NCBI RefSeq assembly: GCF_029309905.1
Contig: NZ_JARBJP010000002.1
Coordinates: forward strand, 186,001-250,000
Source of the DNA: Brytella acorum
GTDB lineage: Bacteria; Pseudomonadota; Alphaproteobacteria; Acetobacterales; Acetobacteraceae
DNA: 64,000 bases
Direction of reading: 5' to 3'
Part shown: positions 35,279 to 44,266 of the stretch, in pieces
Layout: each line of letters begins with the position of its first letter
Numbering within the stretch: the first letter of the stretch is position 1
Translations under genes and position numbers: made by a program
Notes under the pieces: generated by a model
What the model saw: only the letters and a program-made list of their open reading frames with translations
Databases searched by the model: none
Told to the model about the DNA's origin: nothing

Positions 35279-36883
35279 TCACTGATTGTCGGTGCGGCGA
35301 ATGAAATCCGCGACGTTGTCATGAAGTTTCTGCAACGATGCCGGGTCGACATAAACCATATGTCCCGAGGTGTACTGCTTGTATTCGATGTTTTTTTGCA
35401 GATCGGCCGGGATGGGGAGGTGCTTCATCTCGTAGAGGCCCTCGAAATAGGGTGTCGCCAGATCATAATAACCCGCGTTGAGCATGACACGTAGCGTCGG
35501 GTTGTTTTTCATGGCAACGGCAAGGTCCGGCATGACATTCGCCGTCCGGTCCGAACGTCCCATGAAGGGCTGGCGATGGTGCGAGTCCCATTTCGCATTC
35601 ACGCCGGGGCGGTAGGTCTGGCCTTCGCCATAATGCAGCGTGTTGCGGACGTAATCGTTGAAGGCCGAAATATAGGCCGAGCTTATGGCACTGGACTGAG
35701 GGTCGTAATCGGACTGGTCGGTCATCGGATCCATCGGCGGCCCAGAATAGCGCGTATCGAGGCGACCCACGGTGATGCCGCGCGAAGCCAGAAGCTGCTG
35801 GGAATACTGGCCGCCGGAAATACGAAGGTTGTCACGCAGGATATAGTCCACGGGTAGCCCCGTATAGTCATGCAGTTTTTCGGCGATCGCCTTGCGCTGG
35901 TCCTCCGGCAGGTCGGCGCCCTGGGCCAGGGCCTGAGCGTAGTCTGTCAGCGCGAAATGTTCGACTTCCCTGAGGAAGGCGGGCAGATCGGTCGGCATCT
36001 GCGGCAGGGCCTTGTGATAGTAGGATGTGGCCGCGTAGGTCGGCAGGGCAAGCTGATACGGATCGTCATTGCCTGGATTGGCCTGCGGGTTATCGACGTC
36101 GTTGTCGTAGTTGAGGATCTGCGAGAGCAGGATTATGCCGTTGAAATCAATGCTCTCGTCATTCTCCAGATCGTTCGCGACGACGGCCGAGCGCAATGTT
36201 CCATAGCTCTCGCCAAAGAGATATTTCGGCGAATTGAAACGTCCGTATTTCGCGAGAAACTGGCTGATGAAATGCGTGAAGGCCTTCCCGTCCGCGTCAA
36301 CGCCATAAAAGGCCTTCTCGGCGTCTTTGCCCGCGATGCGGCTGAAGCCGGTGCCGGGCGCATCGATGAAAACGAGGTCCGTCACATCCAGAAGAGACTG
36401 GGCGTTGTTGATGAGCTTGTAGGGAGCCGGTGGAAGATGCTGGTCTCCCGGTGTATTGAGGCGCAAGGGACCGACGGAACCCATGTGCAACCAGACGGAA
36501 GCCGAACCGGGACCGCCGTTATAGAGAAACGTGATCGGGCGATTCGGCGCATGAGCGCCCTGTTTGAAGTAGGCGACGTAGAATATCGATGCGACGGCGC
36601 CATCAGCGTCGTCACCCTTTTTGTCGCCCTCGAGCGTCTTGCCGGTCCGCGAAGCGATCACGTCCTTCGAATCGTCAAACTTCGCGTTGTGGACGAGGAG
36701 GGTGCCCGCGACCGCCTGATAGTGAATCGGGGCTCCGTTCACCGTGACGGTGCCGTTTGATATCGAATCTTTTTCGCTGGCAGCATGAGTTGCTGCGGGA
36801 GCGGAGGAGGAAGGTTCGGCGGCGGAAGCCGTGGCTGTCAGCGCGAAAAGCGGAACGGATGCCAAGAGGACGGAACGGAACAA
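35279..36883 (-). CDS. Serine carboxypeptidase (peptidase family S10), exported
   Basis: A 534-residue secreted S10 peptidase, related to bacterial S10 proteins of the periplasm. Visible motifs are NGGPGSAS (oxyanion region), GESYG (catalytic Ser), an Asp in LNAGYYDLATP and the His in YTSGHMVYVD. The frame is open to 36979, but a TTG at 36883 with GGGAG eight bases upstream begins a textbook signal peptide (M)FRSVLLASVPLFALTATASAAE; I use this start. Upstream on the same strand lies the methyltransferase gene. The physiological substrate is unknown. Confidence 0.87.
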   Translation of the reverse strand: MFRSVLLASVPLFALTATASAAEPSSSAPAATHAASEKDSISNGTVTVNGAPIHYQAVAGTLLVHNAKFDDSKDVIASRTGKTLEGDKKGDDADGAVASIFYVAYFKQGAHAPNRPITFLYNGGPGSASVWLHMGSVGPLRLNTPGDQHLPPAPYKLINNAQSLLDVTDLVFIDAPGTGFSRIAGKDAEKAFYGVDADGKAFTHFISQFLAKYGRFNSPKYLFGESYGTLRSAVVANDLENDESIDFNGIILLSQILNYDNDVDNPQANPGNDDPYQLALPTYAATSYYHKALPQMPTDLPAFLREVEHFALTDYAQALAQGADLPEDQRKAIAEKLHDYTGLPVDYILRDNLRISGGQYSQQLLASRGITVGRLDTRYSGPPMDPMTDQSDYDPQSSAISSAYISAFNDYVRNTLHYGEGQTYRPGVNAKWDSHHRQPFMGRSDRTANVMPDLAVAMKNNPTLRVMLNAGYYDLATPYFEGLYEMKHLPIPADLQKNIEYKQYTSGHMVYVDPASLQKLHDNVADFIRRTDNQ

Positions 36884-36915
36884 GTGGTATTCTCCCGAAT
36901 GAAGGAAGTGGCCTG

Positions 36916-37605
36916 TCAGAGGGCGCCTTTCCGGACGATCGGCGCAGGCGCTCCAGAAGAGGTCGCGTGCAGTCGACACAGCACTGTTTGTCGAACGGAA
37001 CGATCCTCGAGTTCAAGAGAGGTTGGCACATCGCAACGTGCGATGACGTCAAAATCACCTTGTGGGGCATAGCTCCGGCCGGGATCGGCCAGCCAGACCT
37101 CGTGTCGGGACGCGCATTGCCGAAGCCAGGGAAGGATATGGGCGGCCATCGTCTGGTTGTAACAGACATCCCCGCATATCAGCAGATCGCAGGCGGGTTG
37201 CTGGCCAACCATGTCGCCCTGCCATGTCTCGATGGTCACGTCGTTCAGGGCGGCGTTCAGCCGGACCGCATCCAGCGCCATGGGATCGATGTCGCAGGCC
37301 ATGACATGCCTGGCTCCGGCCTTCATGGCGGCTATGCCCGCCAGCCCGTTGCCGCAGGCGAAGTCCAGGACGGTCCGGCCGCGTACGGTTTCCGGATGAT
37401 CGAGGATATGTCGTGCCAGGATCTGGCTGCCGGGCCACGGAAACGCCCAGAAGGGCGGTTCGATTCCGGCACTCGCCAGATGATCTTCCGTCGCCTGCCA
37501 GATGGGCGTTATTTCCGACGCGAGATAAAGCGCGATTTCCGGCACAAGAGCAGCGTGACCGAGGGTTGTCTGACTGGCGATGAAGACCCCGGCCCCGGAT
37601 TTCAC
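36916..37605 (-). CDS. Class I SAM-dependent methyltransferase (ETFB-lysine-methyltransferase / PrmA-like)
   Basis: A 229-residue Rossmann-fold methyltransferase. The N-terminal PPFWAFPWPGSQILARHILDHPE is characteristic of the group containing ETF-beta lysine methyltransferases. The SAM-binding motif is VLDFACGNGLAGIAAMKAGA, followed by ACDIDPMALDAVRLNAALN and the motif LLICGDVCYNQTMA. The protein substrate is inferred only from the family. The GTG at 37605 overlaps the ubiA stop (GTGA), which fixes the start and links it to ubiA in an operon. Confidence 0.82.
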   Translation of the reverse strand: MKSGAGVFIASQTTLGHAALVPEIALYLASEITPIWQATEDHLASAGIEPPFWAFPWPGSQILARHILDHPETVRGRTVLDFACGNGLAGIAAMKAGARHVMACDIDPMALDAVRLNAALNDVTIETWQGDMVGQQPACDLLICGDVCYNQTMAAHILPWLRQCASRHEVWLADPGRSYAPQGDFDVIARCDVPTSLELEDRSVRQTVLCRLHATSSGAPAPIVRKGAL

Positions 37606-38558
37606 GTCATGTTGCCCATCAGGTATGCGAAGGCCAGGACGGCTCCGAACGGTACGTTGCGCCGGAAGAGATGAAGGCACAAAGCCGGCTGATCGGTCTG
37701 GAGAACGCGGATCTGGGCGGCAAGAATGATGGCTGCCGCCACCGCGCCGGGCCAGAAACCGATTCCCATGTGGCACAGACAGCCCGCGGCGATGAACAGG
37801 AGCATCGCCAGAGCATAGCAGGTGCCGACGAACAGTCTTGCATGGCGCACCATGAGGCGGGACGTCGAGCGCACGCCGATGCGGGCGTCGTCGTCCATAT
37901 CCTGAAACCCATAGATCGTGTCGAAGCCGAGCTGCCACAGGATCGTGCCCGCATAAAGCGTCAATGCGGTCATATCGAGCCGGTTCGCCGCCGCAGCGTA
38001 TCCCATGGGCGCGCCAAATCCGAATGTGAAGCCCATGACAAGCTGCGGCCACCATGTCACGCGTTTCGCGGCCGGGTAGACTGCAACGAGCAGGAGTGCG
38101 ACCGGTGCCAGCGCCCAGCACAGCAAAGGCAGCGCCAGAAGCACGCCGAGTCCGATCAGAAGCAGCAGGCAGAGAAAAACAAGAGCCTGACGCACGCTGA
38201 GCGCGCCAGATGCCAGAGGCCGTCCGGCCGTCCGCTCGACTTTCGCGTCGATGTCGCGGTCCCAGATATCGTTGACGACACATCCGGCCGACCGCATGGC
38301 CAGCGAGCCGACGGCGAAAAGGATGGCGAGCTCGATCTGTCGCCGGAACGCGTGATGAGTCCCAAGCTCGATGCCCCACAGGCCCGGAAGCAGGAGCAGC
38401 CACGTTCCTACAGGACGGTCGAGACGCGCCAGAAGCAGATAAGGTCGTAGCCAGACCGGCATGCGGGCGACCCAGCCGTCGCTTTTTATATCCGTATGCG
38501 GCGTCGCAGCAGGCAAAATGTCATCCTTCTGAAGTGAGGGCGTCGCGCATGGGACCAT
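37602..38558 (-). CDS. ubiA: 4-hydroxybenzoate polyprenyltransferase
   Basis: Membrane enzyme that attaches the polyprenyl tail to 4-hydroxybenzoate in ubiquinone synthesis. The 318-residue product has the opening RPYLLLARLDRPVGTWLLLLPG. The first Mg-diphosphate motif is NDIWDRDIDAKVERTAGRPLASG and the second region is GFQDMDDDARIGVRS, with about eight hydrophobic helices. The ATG at 38558 is the likely start, though no strong ribosome site is seen. The tail donor is probably made by the polyprenyl diphosphate synthase at 60403. It is divergent from rsmE. Confidence 0.92.
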   Translation of the reverse strand: MVPCATPSLQKDDILPAATPHTDIKSDGWVARMPVWLRPYLLLARLDRPVGTWLLLLPGLWGIELGTHHAFRRQIELAILFAVGSLAMRSAGCVVNDIWDRDIDAKVERTAGRPLASGALSVRQALVFLCLLLLIGLGVLLALPLLCWALAPVALLLVAVYPAAKRVTWWPQLVMGFTFGFGAPMGYAAAANRLDMTALTLYAGTILWQLGFDTIYGFQDMDDDARIGVRSTSRLMVRHARLFVGTCYALAMLLFIAAGCLCHMGIGFWPGAVAAAIILAAQIRVLQTDQPALCLHLFRRNVPFGAVLAFAYLMGNMT

Positions 38559-38660
38559 GGTCTGAAAACGGCCGGAAGTCTCCTGATGTCCCGCGCGGCT
38601 GCGGGCGTCAATCGTAGCGGGTTTTTTCCTGCCGGGCAGCATCTTGCCGGGGAGTGTGAT

Positions 38661-39410
38661 ATGGCCGTTCTCATGCAGGACAGTCCGCGAATTTATATCG
38701 ATTTTTCGGAGGCCGCCCCGTTTTTCCCAGAGCGGGAAATCGCGCTGGGTGCTGACCATGCCCGTTACCTCGGCACCGTATTGCGGCTGGGTCCGGATGC
38801 GTCCGTGCGGATTTTCAACGCCGTCGACGGGGAATGGGAAGCGGTGCTCCTCGGCATACGCAAGGATCGCGGTTCCCTGCGTCTCGTGGCGCGTTGCCGC
38901 GCGCCCGTGATCTCGCGCGGTCCGGTGCTGTTGTTTGCCCCGCTGAAACGCGATGCGACGGATCTTGTGATCCGCATGGGAACCGAGATGGGCGTATCGT
39001 GTTTCGTACCCGTCACGACGGTACGCACGAATACACACCGCATCAATCCGGAGCGCCTCCGCGCCATCGCGATCGAGGCGGCTGAACAATGCGAGCGGCT
39101 CGACGTCCCTGGAATATCCGCGCTTCAGCCGCTCATGGCGGCTGTGGAAGACTGGCCCGAGAACAAGCCCCTGTTTGCCGCCCTCGAACGCCATGAGGCG
39201 GCGCTCCCCGGACCTCTGAGCACGCCCTATGGGCTGCTCGTCGGGCCGGAGGGCGGTTTTGCTCCGGAGGAGAAGCGATGGTTGTCGGCGCATGATCGCA
39301 TTTGCCCGCTTTCCCTCGGTCCCCTCGTGCTCCGGGCCGACACGGCCGTGTGTGCCGGGCTTGCGCGTCTGGCCTTATCCGTTGAATGTTCCATTTCGAC
39401 CGAATTTTGA
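38661..39410 (+). CDS. rsmE: 16S rRNA (uracil1498-N3)-methyltransferase
   Basis: SPOUT-class methyltransferase that modifies U1498 of 16S rRNA. The 249 residues end with the knotted SAM-binding region LLVGPEGGFAPEEKRWLSAHDRICPLSLGPLVLRADTAVCAGLA. The N-terminal PUA-like part contains HARYLGTVLRLGPDASVRIFNAVDGEW. The ATG at 38661 follows GGGGAG by six bases and is preferred over upstream in-frame codons. The rsmE-gshA order is common in alphaproteobacteria. Confidence 0.93.
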   Translation: MAVLMQDSPRIYIDFSEAAPFFPEREIALGADHARYLGTVLRLGPDASVRIFNAVDGEWEAVLLGIRKDRGSLRLVARCRAPVISRGPVLLFAPLKRDATDLVIRMGTEMGVSCFVPVTTVRTNTHRINPERLRAIAIEAAEQCERLDVPGISALQPLMAAVEDWPENKPLFAALERHEAALPGPLSTPYGLLVGPEGGFAPEEKRWLSAHDRICPLSLGPLVLRADTAVCAGLARLALSVECSISTEF

Positions 39411-39545
39411 ACTAGAAGTCGGTGACCGTCCGAATCCTGTGCCTGTGCGCAACGGACTGCCACCGAGCGACCCCGGCGTACGGGATCTCCCGTGCTTCAT
39501 TTTTTGCGCCACGACGCGCCAAGCCCAAGGACCCTGCCGTATCCC

Positions 39546-40928
39546 ATGTCCAATCCTGGCGAAGTCAATAATACCCCGATCGCCGACAGGGCGCAGCTCG
39601 TCGACATCCTGGCGCGAGGATGCAAACCCCGTGAGCAGTGGCGTATCGGCACCGAACACGAGAAATTCGGCTTCGTACTGCCCGGCGATAAAGAAGGGCG
39701 GAAACCATACGCCGCTCCCGCTTATGCGCCCCACGGTATCGAGGCGATACTTACGGATCTTTACGCGGACGGTTCCGAATGGGAGCGTCTTGAAGACAAG
39801 GGCAAACTGATCGGTCTCAAGGGGCGCGGCGCTCATAAAGGCGAGTCCATATCTCTCGAGCCGGCCGGGCAGTTTGAGCTTTCCGGCGCTCCGCTGGCGG
39901 ATCTGCACGGCACGAAGGCGGAAATGGCCGCGCATTTCACGTCTCTCCATGCCCCGTCCGCCGCGCAGGGTCTCGGGTTCGCGCCGCTCGGTTTCCATCC
40001 GCTCGCAACGCGTGACGCCATGCCGATCATGCCGAAGAGCCGGTATGCCATCATGCGGGCTTATATGCCCAAGGTCGGCAGCCTCGGTCTCGACATGATG
40101 ACCCGCACCTGCACGGTGCAGGTCAATCTGGATTTCGCCACCGAGGCCGACATGGTCCGGAAGATGCGGGTTTCCCTGGCGTTGCAGCCTCTGGCGACGG
40201 CGCTCTTCGCCAATTCTCCCTTCGTCGAGGGCAAGCCGAACGGCTATCTTTCGAACCGCGCGCGGATATGGACGGACACGGACAACCAGCGCAGCGGCAT
40301 GCCGGCCTGTGTTTTCCAGGATGATTTCGGATTTCAGGCTTATGTCGACTGGGTGCTGGATGTGCCCATGTATTTTGTCCTGCGTGGCGGTGAGATGATC
40401 GACGTGGCGGGCGCCTCGTTTCGCGACTGGCTGGATGGCAGGGGAGCGGGAGCGCTCGCTCAACTGACGCCGACGCTGGGCGATTTCGAAGACCATCTGA
40501 CGACCGTATTTCCCGATGTGCGCCTCAAGCAGTTTCTGGAAATGCGCGGCGCGGATGCCGGAACGCCCGAAATGATGCTGGCCCAGTCGGCGCTCTGGGT
40601 CGGGCTTCTCTACTCTGACGCCGCCTTGACGGCGGCGGAGGCGCTCGTCCGCGAGCAACCCTGGAGCACCTACGAGACGCTGCGCGCGGACGTGCCGAGG
40701 CACGCCATGGACGCCGCTTTCCCAGGCACGCTGCGCAAGCTGGCGGCGCATGTCGTGACGATCGCGGAGGAAGGCCTGCGGGCGCGCGGACTCGGCGAGG
40801 AAATCTATCTTGCGCCGCTGCACGAAATCGCGGCGGGGGGACCGACCCAGGCCGAACACTGGCTGGGCCTTTACAACGGCGCGTGGAACAGGGATGTCCG
40901 TCCAATCTTCGAGGCCGCCGCCATTTGA
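39546..40928 (+). CDS. gshA: Glutamate-cysteine ligase (plant/alphaproteobacterial type)
   Basis: First enzyme of glutathione synthesis; it joins glutamate and cysteine with ATP. The 460 residues belong to the GCS2-like plant-type class, with WRIGTEHEKFGFVL, GESISLEPAGQFELSGAPL, RTCTVQVNLDFATEADMVRK and the C-terminal LHEIAAGGPTQAEHWL. The ATG at 39546 gives the usual N-terminus, although the frame is open 54 bases further up. It is followed 32 bases later by lolA on the same strand. Confidence 0.94.
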   Translation: MSNPGEVNNTPIADRAQLVDILARGCKPREQWRIGTEHEKFGFVLPGDKEGRKPYAAPAYAPHGIEAILTDLYADGSEWERLEDKGKLIGLKGRGAHKGESISLEPAGQFELSGAPLADLHGTKAEMAAHFTSLHAPSAAQGLGFAPLGFHPLATRDAMPIMPKSRYAIMRAYMPKVGSLGLDMMTRTCTVQVNLDFATEADMVRKMRVSLALQPLATALFANSPFVEGKPNGYLSNRARIWTDTDNQRSGMPACVFQDDFGFQAYVDWVLDVPMYFVLRGGEMIDVAGASFRDWLDGRGAGALAQLTPTLGDFEDHLTTVFPDVRLKQFLEMRGADAGTPEMMLAQSALWVGLLYSDAALTAAEALVREQPWSTYETLRADVPRHAMDAAFPGTLRKLAAHVVTIAEEGLRARGLGEEIYLAPLHEIAAGGPTQAEHWLGLYNGAWNRDVRPIFEAAAI

Positions 40929-40960
40929 AGCGGAACGGTTGCAACAGGGCAGGAACGCGC

Positions 40961-41593
40961 ATGAAGCACAAGCTCGGGATGCTGGGGCTGACGGCCACGC
41001 TGGTGGCGATGAGTCCTCTTGCGGCACACGTCTCATGGGCGCAGGCCCACCGCGTTTCTCTCTCTCCCGCCGATGACGGATGGATCAGCCGCGTGCAGGG
41101 GGCGCTCGGGGCGACACATATCGTCAAGGCGCGATTCCAGCAGATCGCCCCCGATGGTCGGCGGACCACCGGCACGGCCTATCTTTCGAGGCCGGGCCGC
41201 ATGCGCTTCGAATACGACAAGCCCAGCCCGCTGCTGCTCATCGCCAATGACGGGAAGATCGTCTATCAGGACCGCGATATCGGACAGGTCACGAGTCTTC
41301 CCCTGGAGCGCACGCCTCTCGGGCTGCTGCTGCGGGCGGATCTGCGTCTTTCCGGGGACGTCACCGTCACGGGCTTCGAGCACCGCGACGGACAGGTTTT
41401 CGTCACGCTGGTCCGGACGGCCACGCCGAGCGAAGGAAGCCTGACCCTGATTTTCAACGAGCAGCCTCTGGTCCTGCGCGCCTGGGTCGTGCGGGACGCT
41501 CAGGGACAGGATACGCAGGTCGATCTGTTCAATCAGGAAACGCCAGCGACGGTTCCGGACAGTCTGTTTGCCCTGCCCAGGGACGACGACTGA
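40961..41593 (+). CDS. lolA: Outer-membrane lipoprotein carrier protein LolA-type
   Basis: Periplasmic chaperone that carries lipoproteins from LolCDE to the outer membrane. The 210-residue precursor has a signal peptide (MKHKLGMLGLTATLVAMSPLAAHVSWAQA). The LolA fold follows, with KARFQQIAPDGRRTTGTAYLSRPGRMRFEYDKPSPLLLIANDGKIVYQDRDIGQVTSLPLERTPLGLLL. The ATG at 40961 has an AGGAAC site upstream. Together with bamE and LppC in this window it serves outer-membrane assembly. Confidence 0.9.
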   Translation: MKHKLGMLGLTATLVAMSPLAAHVSWAQAHRVSLSPADDGWISRVQGALGATHIVKARFQQIAPDGRRTTGTAYLSRPGRMRFEYDKPSPLLLIANDGKIVYQDRDIGQVTSLPLERTPLGLLLRADLRLSGDVTVTGFEHRDGQVFVTLVRTATPSEGSLTLIFNEQPLVLRAWVVRDAQGQDTQVDLFNQETPATVPDSLFALPRDDD

Positions 41594-41857
41594 AACTGGC
41601 GGGCGCCTCTGCCCCGATTGCGGCCCGAAGAGTTTTGCTTCGGCATGAAGCGGATCAGGAGGAGTCAGCTATCACGCTCCGACGGAAGCCGCGCCTAGCC
41701 GTTTCGGCGTTTTCGGTTTTGAGATATTCATCAGGTTCGGGCGCGAAGGAAATGTGCCGGACGATCCGGATCACGGCTTTTATCAACAGGTTATCCGTTA
41801 CGCGGGGTTTGCGCGGACCACGCGGTATCTCTCCCGATAAGCCGCGCCGCTGATCGT

Positions 41858-42844
41858 TTACTCCGCACGGGTGTCTTTCGAGAGTTCGAGCGCACGCGCA
41901 TAAACCGTCCGGCGCGGAAGGTTGACGAATCCTGCGACCAGCGTGGCGGCATCCTTGACGGAATGCGTGCCCAGGGCCTCGCGCAGGTGTCGGTCGAGAT
42001 CTTCGGCGCCCGCATCGTCTTCATCCGGCGGCCCAAGGAGCAACGTGATCTCCCCTCTGGGCGCCGTTTGCTCGAAATGCGTGGTGACCTCGGCGATCGA
42101 GCCGCGAACCATCTGCTCGAAGCGCTTTGTCAGTTCGCGTCCGACGGCCGCATGACGTTCCGCGCCGAACACGACGCTCATATCGACGAGCGTTTCAAGG
42201 AGGCGATGAGGCGCCTCGTACCAGATCAGCGTGGCTCGCAGACCGGCCTGCTCGGCGGCGCGCAACGCTGCGAATGCTTCGCGACGCGCGTGCGAGCGCG
42301 GGGGCGGAAAACCCAGAAACATATAGGGTTGTGGCGGAAGACCCGAGAGCGTCAGGGCCAGCGCGGCGGCATTGGGGCCTGGAATGCCCGAAACCTGCAG
42401 CCCTTCGGCGATCGCCGCCCGCGCCAGCCTGTAGCCGGGATCGGAGAGCATGGGCGTGCCCGCGTCCGAGACGATGGCCAGGTTCGCACCGTTTCGCACC
42501 CGTTCGAGAAGGAACGGGATTCGGCTCTCTTCGTTGTGGTCGTGAAGCGTCTGGGTCGGCGTTCCGATTCCGTAAGCATGGAGCAGCTTGCCTGTCACGC
42601 GGGTGTCCTCGCACAGGATGAGATCCGCGCGTTTGAGGGTGGCGAGGGCGCGTTCGGAAATGTCGCCCAGATTGCCAATCGGCGTTGCGACGAACATCAT
42701 GCCCCCTTCGGCACCGGCACTGGCACCGGGAAGAGGGACCGTCGCGGTTTCGTCGGAACTGTCGTATGGACCATTAGCAATGTTGCCCTCATCCTTTGGG
42801 GGCGAGGAACTCTGATCTGGAGCGGAAGATGAACGGCCGGACAT
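41858..42844 (-). CDS. rsmI: 16S rRNA (cytidine1402-2'-O)-methyltransferase
   Basis: Tetrapyrrole-methylase-fold enzyme that ribose-methylates C1402 of 16S rRNA. Motifs are VATPIGNLGDISERALATLKRADLILCEDTR, HDHNEESR, VSDAGTPMLSDPGYRL and the C-terminal GEITLLLGPP. The ATG at 42844 with GAGGGGG upstream gives 328 residues with a Ser/Pro/Asp-rich extension of 48. An ATG at 42700 would give 280 residues, closer to the usual 280-290, so the start is uncertain. If 42844 is used, the coding region overlaps head-to-head with the LppC-like gene. In other bacteria this pair is also divergent. Confidence 0.88.
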   Translation of the reverse strand: MSGRSSSAPDQSSSPPKDEGNIANGPYDSSDETATVPLPGASAGAEGGMMFVATPIGNLGDISERALATLKRADLILCEDTRVTGKLLHAYGIGTPTQTLHDHNEESRIPFLLERVRNGANLAIVSDAGTPMLSDPGYRLARAAIAEGLQVSGIPGPNAAALALTLSGLPPQPYMFLGFPPPRSHARREAFAALRAAEQAGLRATLIWYEAPHRLLETLVDMSVVFGAERHAAVGRELTKRFEQMVRGSIAEVTTHFEQTAPRGEITLLLGPPDEDDAGAEDLDRHLREALGTHSVKDAATLVAGFVNLPRRTVYARALELSKDTRAE

Positions 42845-44184
42845 TCGGACCCCCTCGGGACGGCAATGCACTCTCCATGCGCGGGAGACGGGCGATACGC
42901 AAGGGCGCGAGCGCCGTGCTCGGCGCCAGTCTCGCACTTACGGCCTGTTCGGAAAGCGGTCCCACACCGCCAGGTCCGCTGACCTCGGCCCTGCAACAGC
43001 AGGGTGGCACTCATGTCGGCCTGCTTCTGCCGATGACAGGTCGTAATGCGCGTTTAGGCCAGGATATGGCCAATGCGGCAAAAATTGCCCTTCCGGATGG
43101 CGGGAAAGCTGTTCTCGATATCCGCGACACCGACGGCCCGTCAGGGGCGGGGGCTGCGGCGAGAGCCGCCATCGAAGCCGGAGACCGCATCATCCTCGGT
43201 CCCCTGACCGCCGCCCAGACTGGCGAGGTCGGCTCCGTCGCGCAGGCTGCGGGCGTGCCGGAACTGGCTTATACAAGCGATGTCAGCAAGGCGCGGCAGG
43301 GCGTCTGGGTTCTGGGCCTGACGCCCGAACAGCAGGCCCAGCGCCTCGTCGTGGCTGCCAAAGCCGAAGGCCGCAGGAAATTCGCGGCGTTTCTGCCAGA
43401 CTCGGCGCTGGGACGTGCGCTGGCGCGGGGGCTGATGCAGGCCTGCGAAGCGAACGGCCTCGAGACGCCGAATGTCGTCTTCCATGGCAGCGACGTCGCC
43501 AGCATTTCGAGCGGACTGAAAACCCTTTCGGACTTCGACGCCCGCCAGAAGGCCGCCCAACCCACACCGGGCACGCCCGCAGCGGATCCGGACGCGGTCA
43601 ATCCGCTCGCGGCGGATCCAGCCCCGGGTACTGCTCCACCGAGCATTCCGCCATCAGCCGGAAGTGCGCCTTCGACGTCGCCATCAGCCGTGTCACTGGG
43701 GGCGCCTCCGTTCGACGCGCTTCTGCTGGGAGACACCGGATTGCAGCTCGCAGGTGTAATCGCCGCGCTGAAGGAGAGCCAGATCGGTTCAGCCCAGCAG
43801 GTCCGCATTCTCGGTCCGGCTCTTTGGGGAGCTTTCGCAAGCAAGCTGTCCACTCTGCACGGGGCATGGTTCGCGGCGCCGGATCCGCGCGCGCGGGCCG
43901 GGTATGCCCAGCAGTATCAGCGTCGCTACGGCGTTGCGCCGAAGCCCATGACCGATATGGCCTATGACTCCGCCGCTCTCGCCGGAGCCTTGGTCAACCA
44001 GCCTTCGGGGCTGACACTTTCATCGCTGACCCGCTCGGATGGGTTTGCCGGCGTTGACGGTGTGTTCGCGTTGCGACCCGATGGGCAGGTGACGCGCGGT
44101 CTCGCGGTTTTCGAGATCTCACCCGCTGGCGGCGCATCCATCGTTCATGCGGCGCCGACGCGGCTTGTGGCGACGCCGAGCTAG
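42829..44184 (+). CDS. LppC/LpoA-like penicillin-binding-protein activator lipoprotein (periplasmic-binding fold)
   Basis: A 451-residue predicted lipoprotein. After an N-terminal segment (signal ending LALTACSES, lipobox-type Cys near residue 41) comes a type-1 periplasmic-binding fold: HVGLLLPMTGRNARLGQDMANAAKIAL, GPLTAAQTGEVGSVAQAAGVPELAYTSD and YGVAPKPMTDMAYDSAALAGAL. The family includes LpoA/LppC-type activators of peptidoglycan synthases; the exact role here is inferred. A Pro/Ala/Ser-rich low-complexity insert occupies about residues 242-293. The ATG at 42829 has GGAG upstream; an ATG at 42877 would give a shorter signal peptide. It is divergent from rsmI, as in many proteobacteria. 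Confidence 0.85.
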   Translation: MNGRTFGPPRDGNALSMRGRRAIRKGASAVLGASLALTACSESGPTPPGPLTSALQQQGGTHVGLLLPMTGRNARLGQDMANAAKIALPDGGKAVLDIRDTDGPSGAGAAARAAIEAGDRIILGPLTAAQTGEVGSVAQAAGVPELAYTSDVSKARQGVWVLGLTPEQQAQRLVVAAKAEGRRKFAAFLPDSALGRALARGLMQACEANGLETPNVVFHGSDVASISSGLKTLSDFDARQKAAQPTPGTPAADPDAVNPLAADPAPGTAPPSIPPSAGSAPSTSPSAVSLGAPPFDALLLGDTGLQLAGVIAALKESQIGSAQQVRILGPALWGAFASKLSTLHGAWFAAPDPRARAGYAQQYQRRYGVAPKPMTDMAYDSAALAGALVNQPSGLTLSSLTRSDGFAGVDGVFALRPDGQVTRGLAVFEISPAGGASIVHAAPTRLVATPS

Positions 44185-44266
44185 CGCCCTGCGGTCATGA
44201 AAAATCGGGGTTGAATGTCGACCCCGGTCCAGTCTCCGGCGAAGACTGTCTCAGATGGCAACCTTC

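Noticed and set aside
41780-41799. DnaA-box-like TTATCAACA followed by TTATCCGTT, considered as part of an origin
   Set aside because: Only one near-match and one poor match, with no AT-rich unwinding region and no origin-associated genes nearby.
41635-41853. A 72-residue frame between lolA and rsmI
   Set aside because: No ribosome site or domain-like pattern; the composition looks random. The 264-base gap otherwise shows nothing definite.
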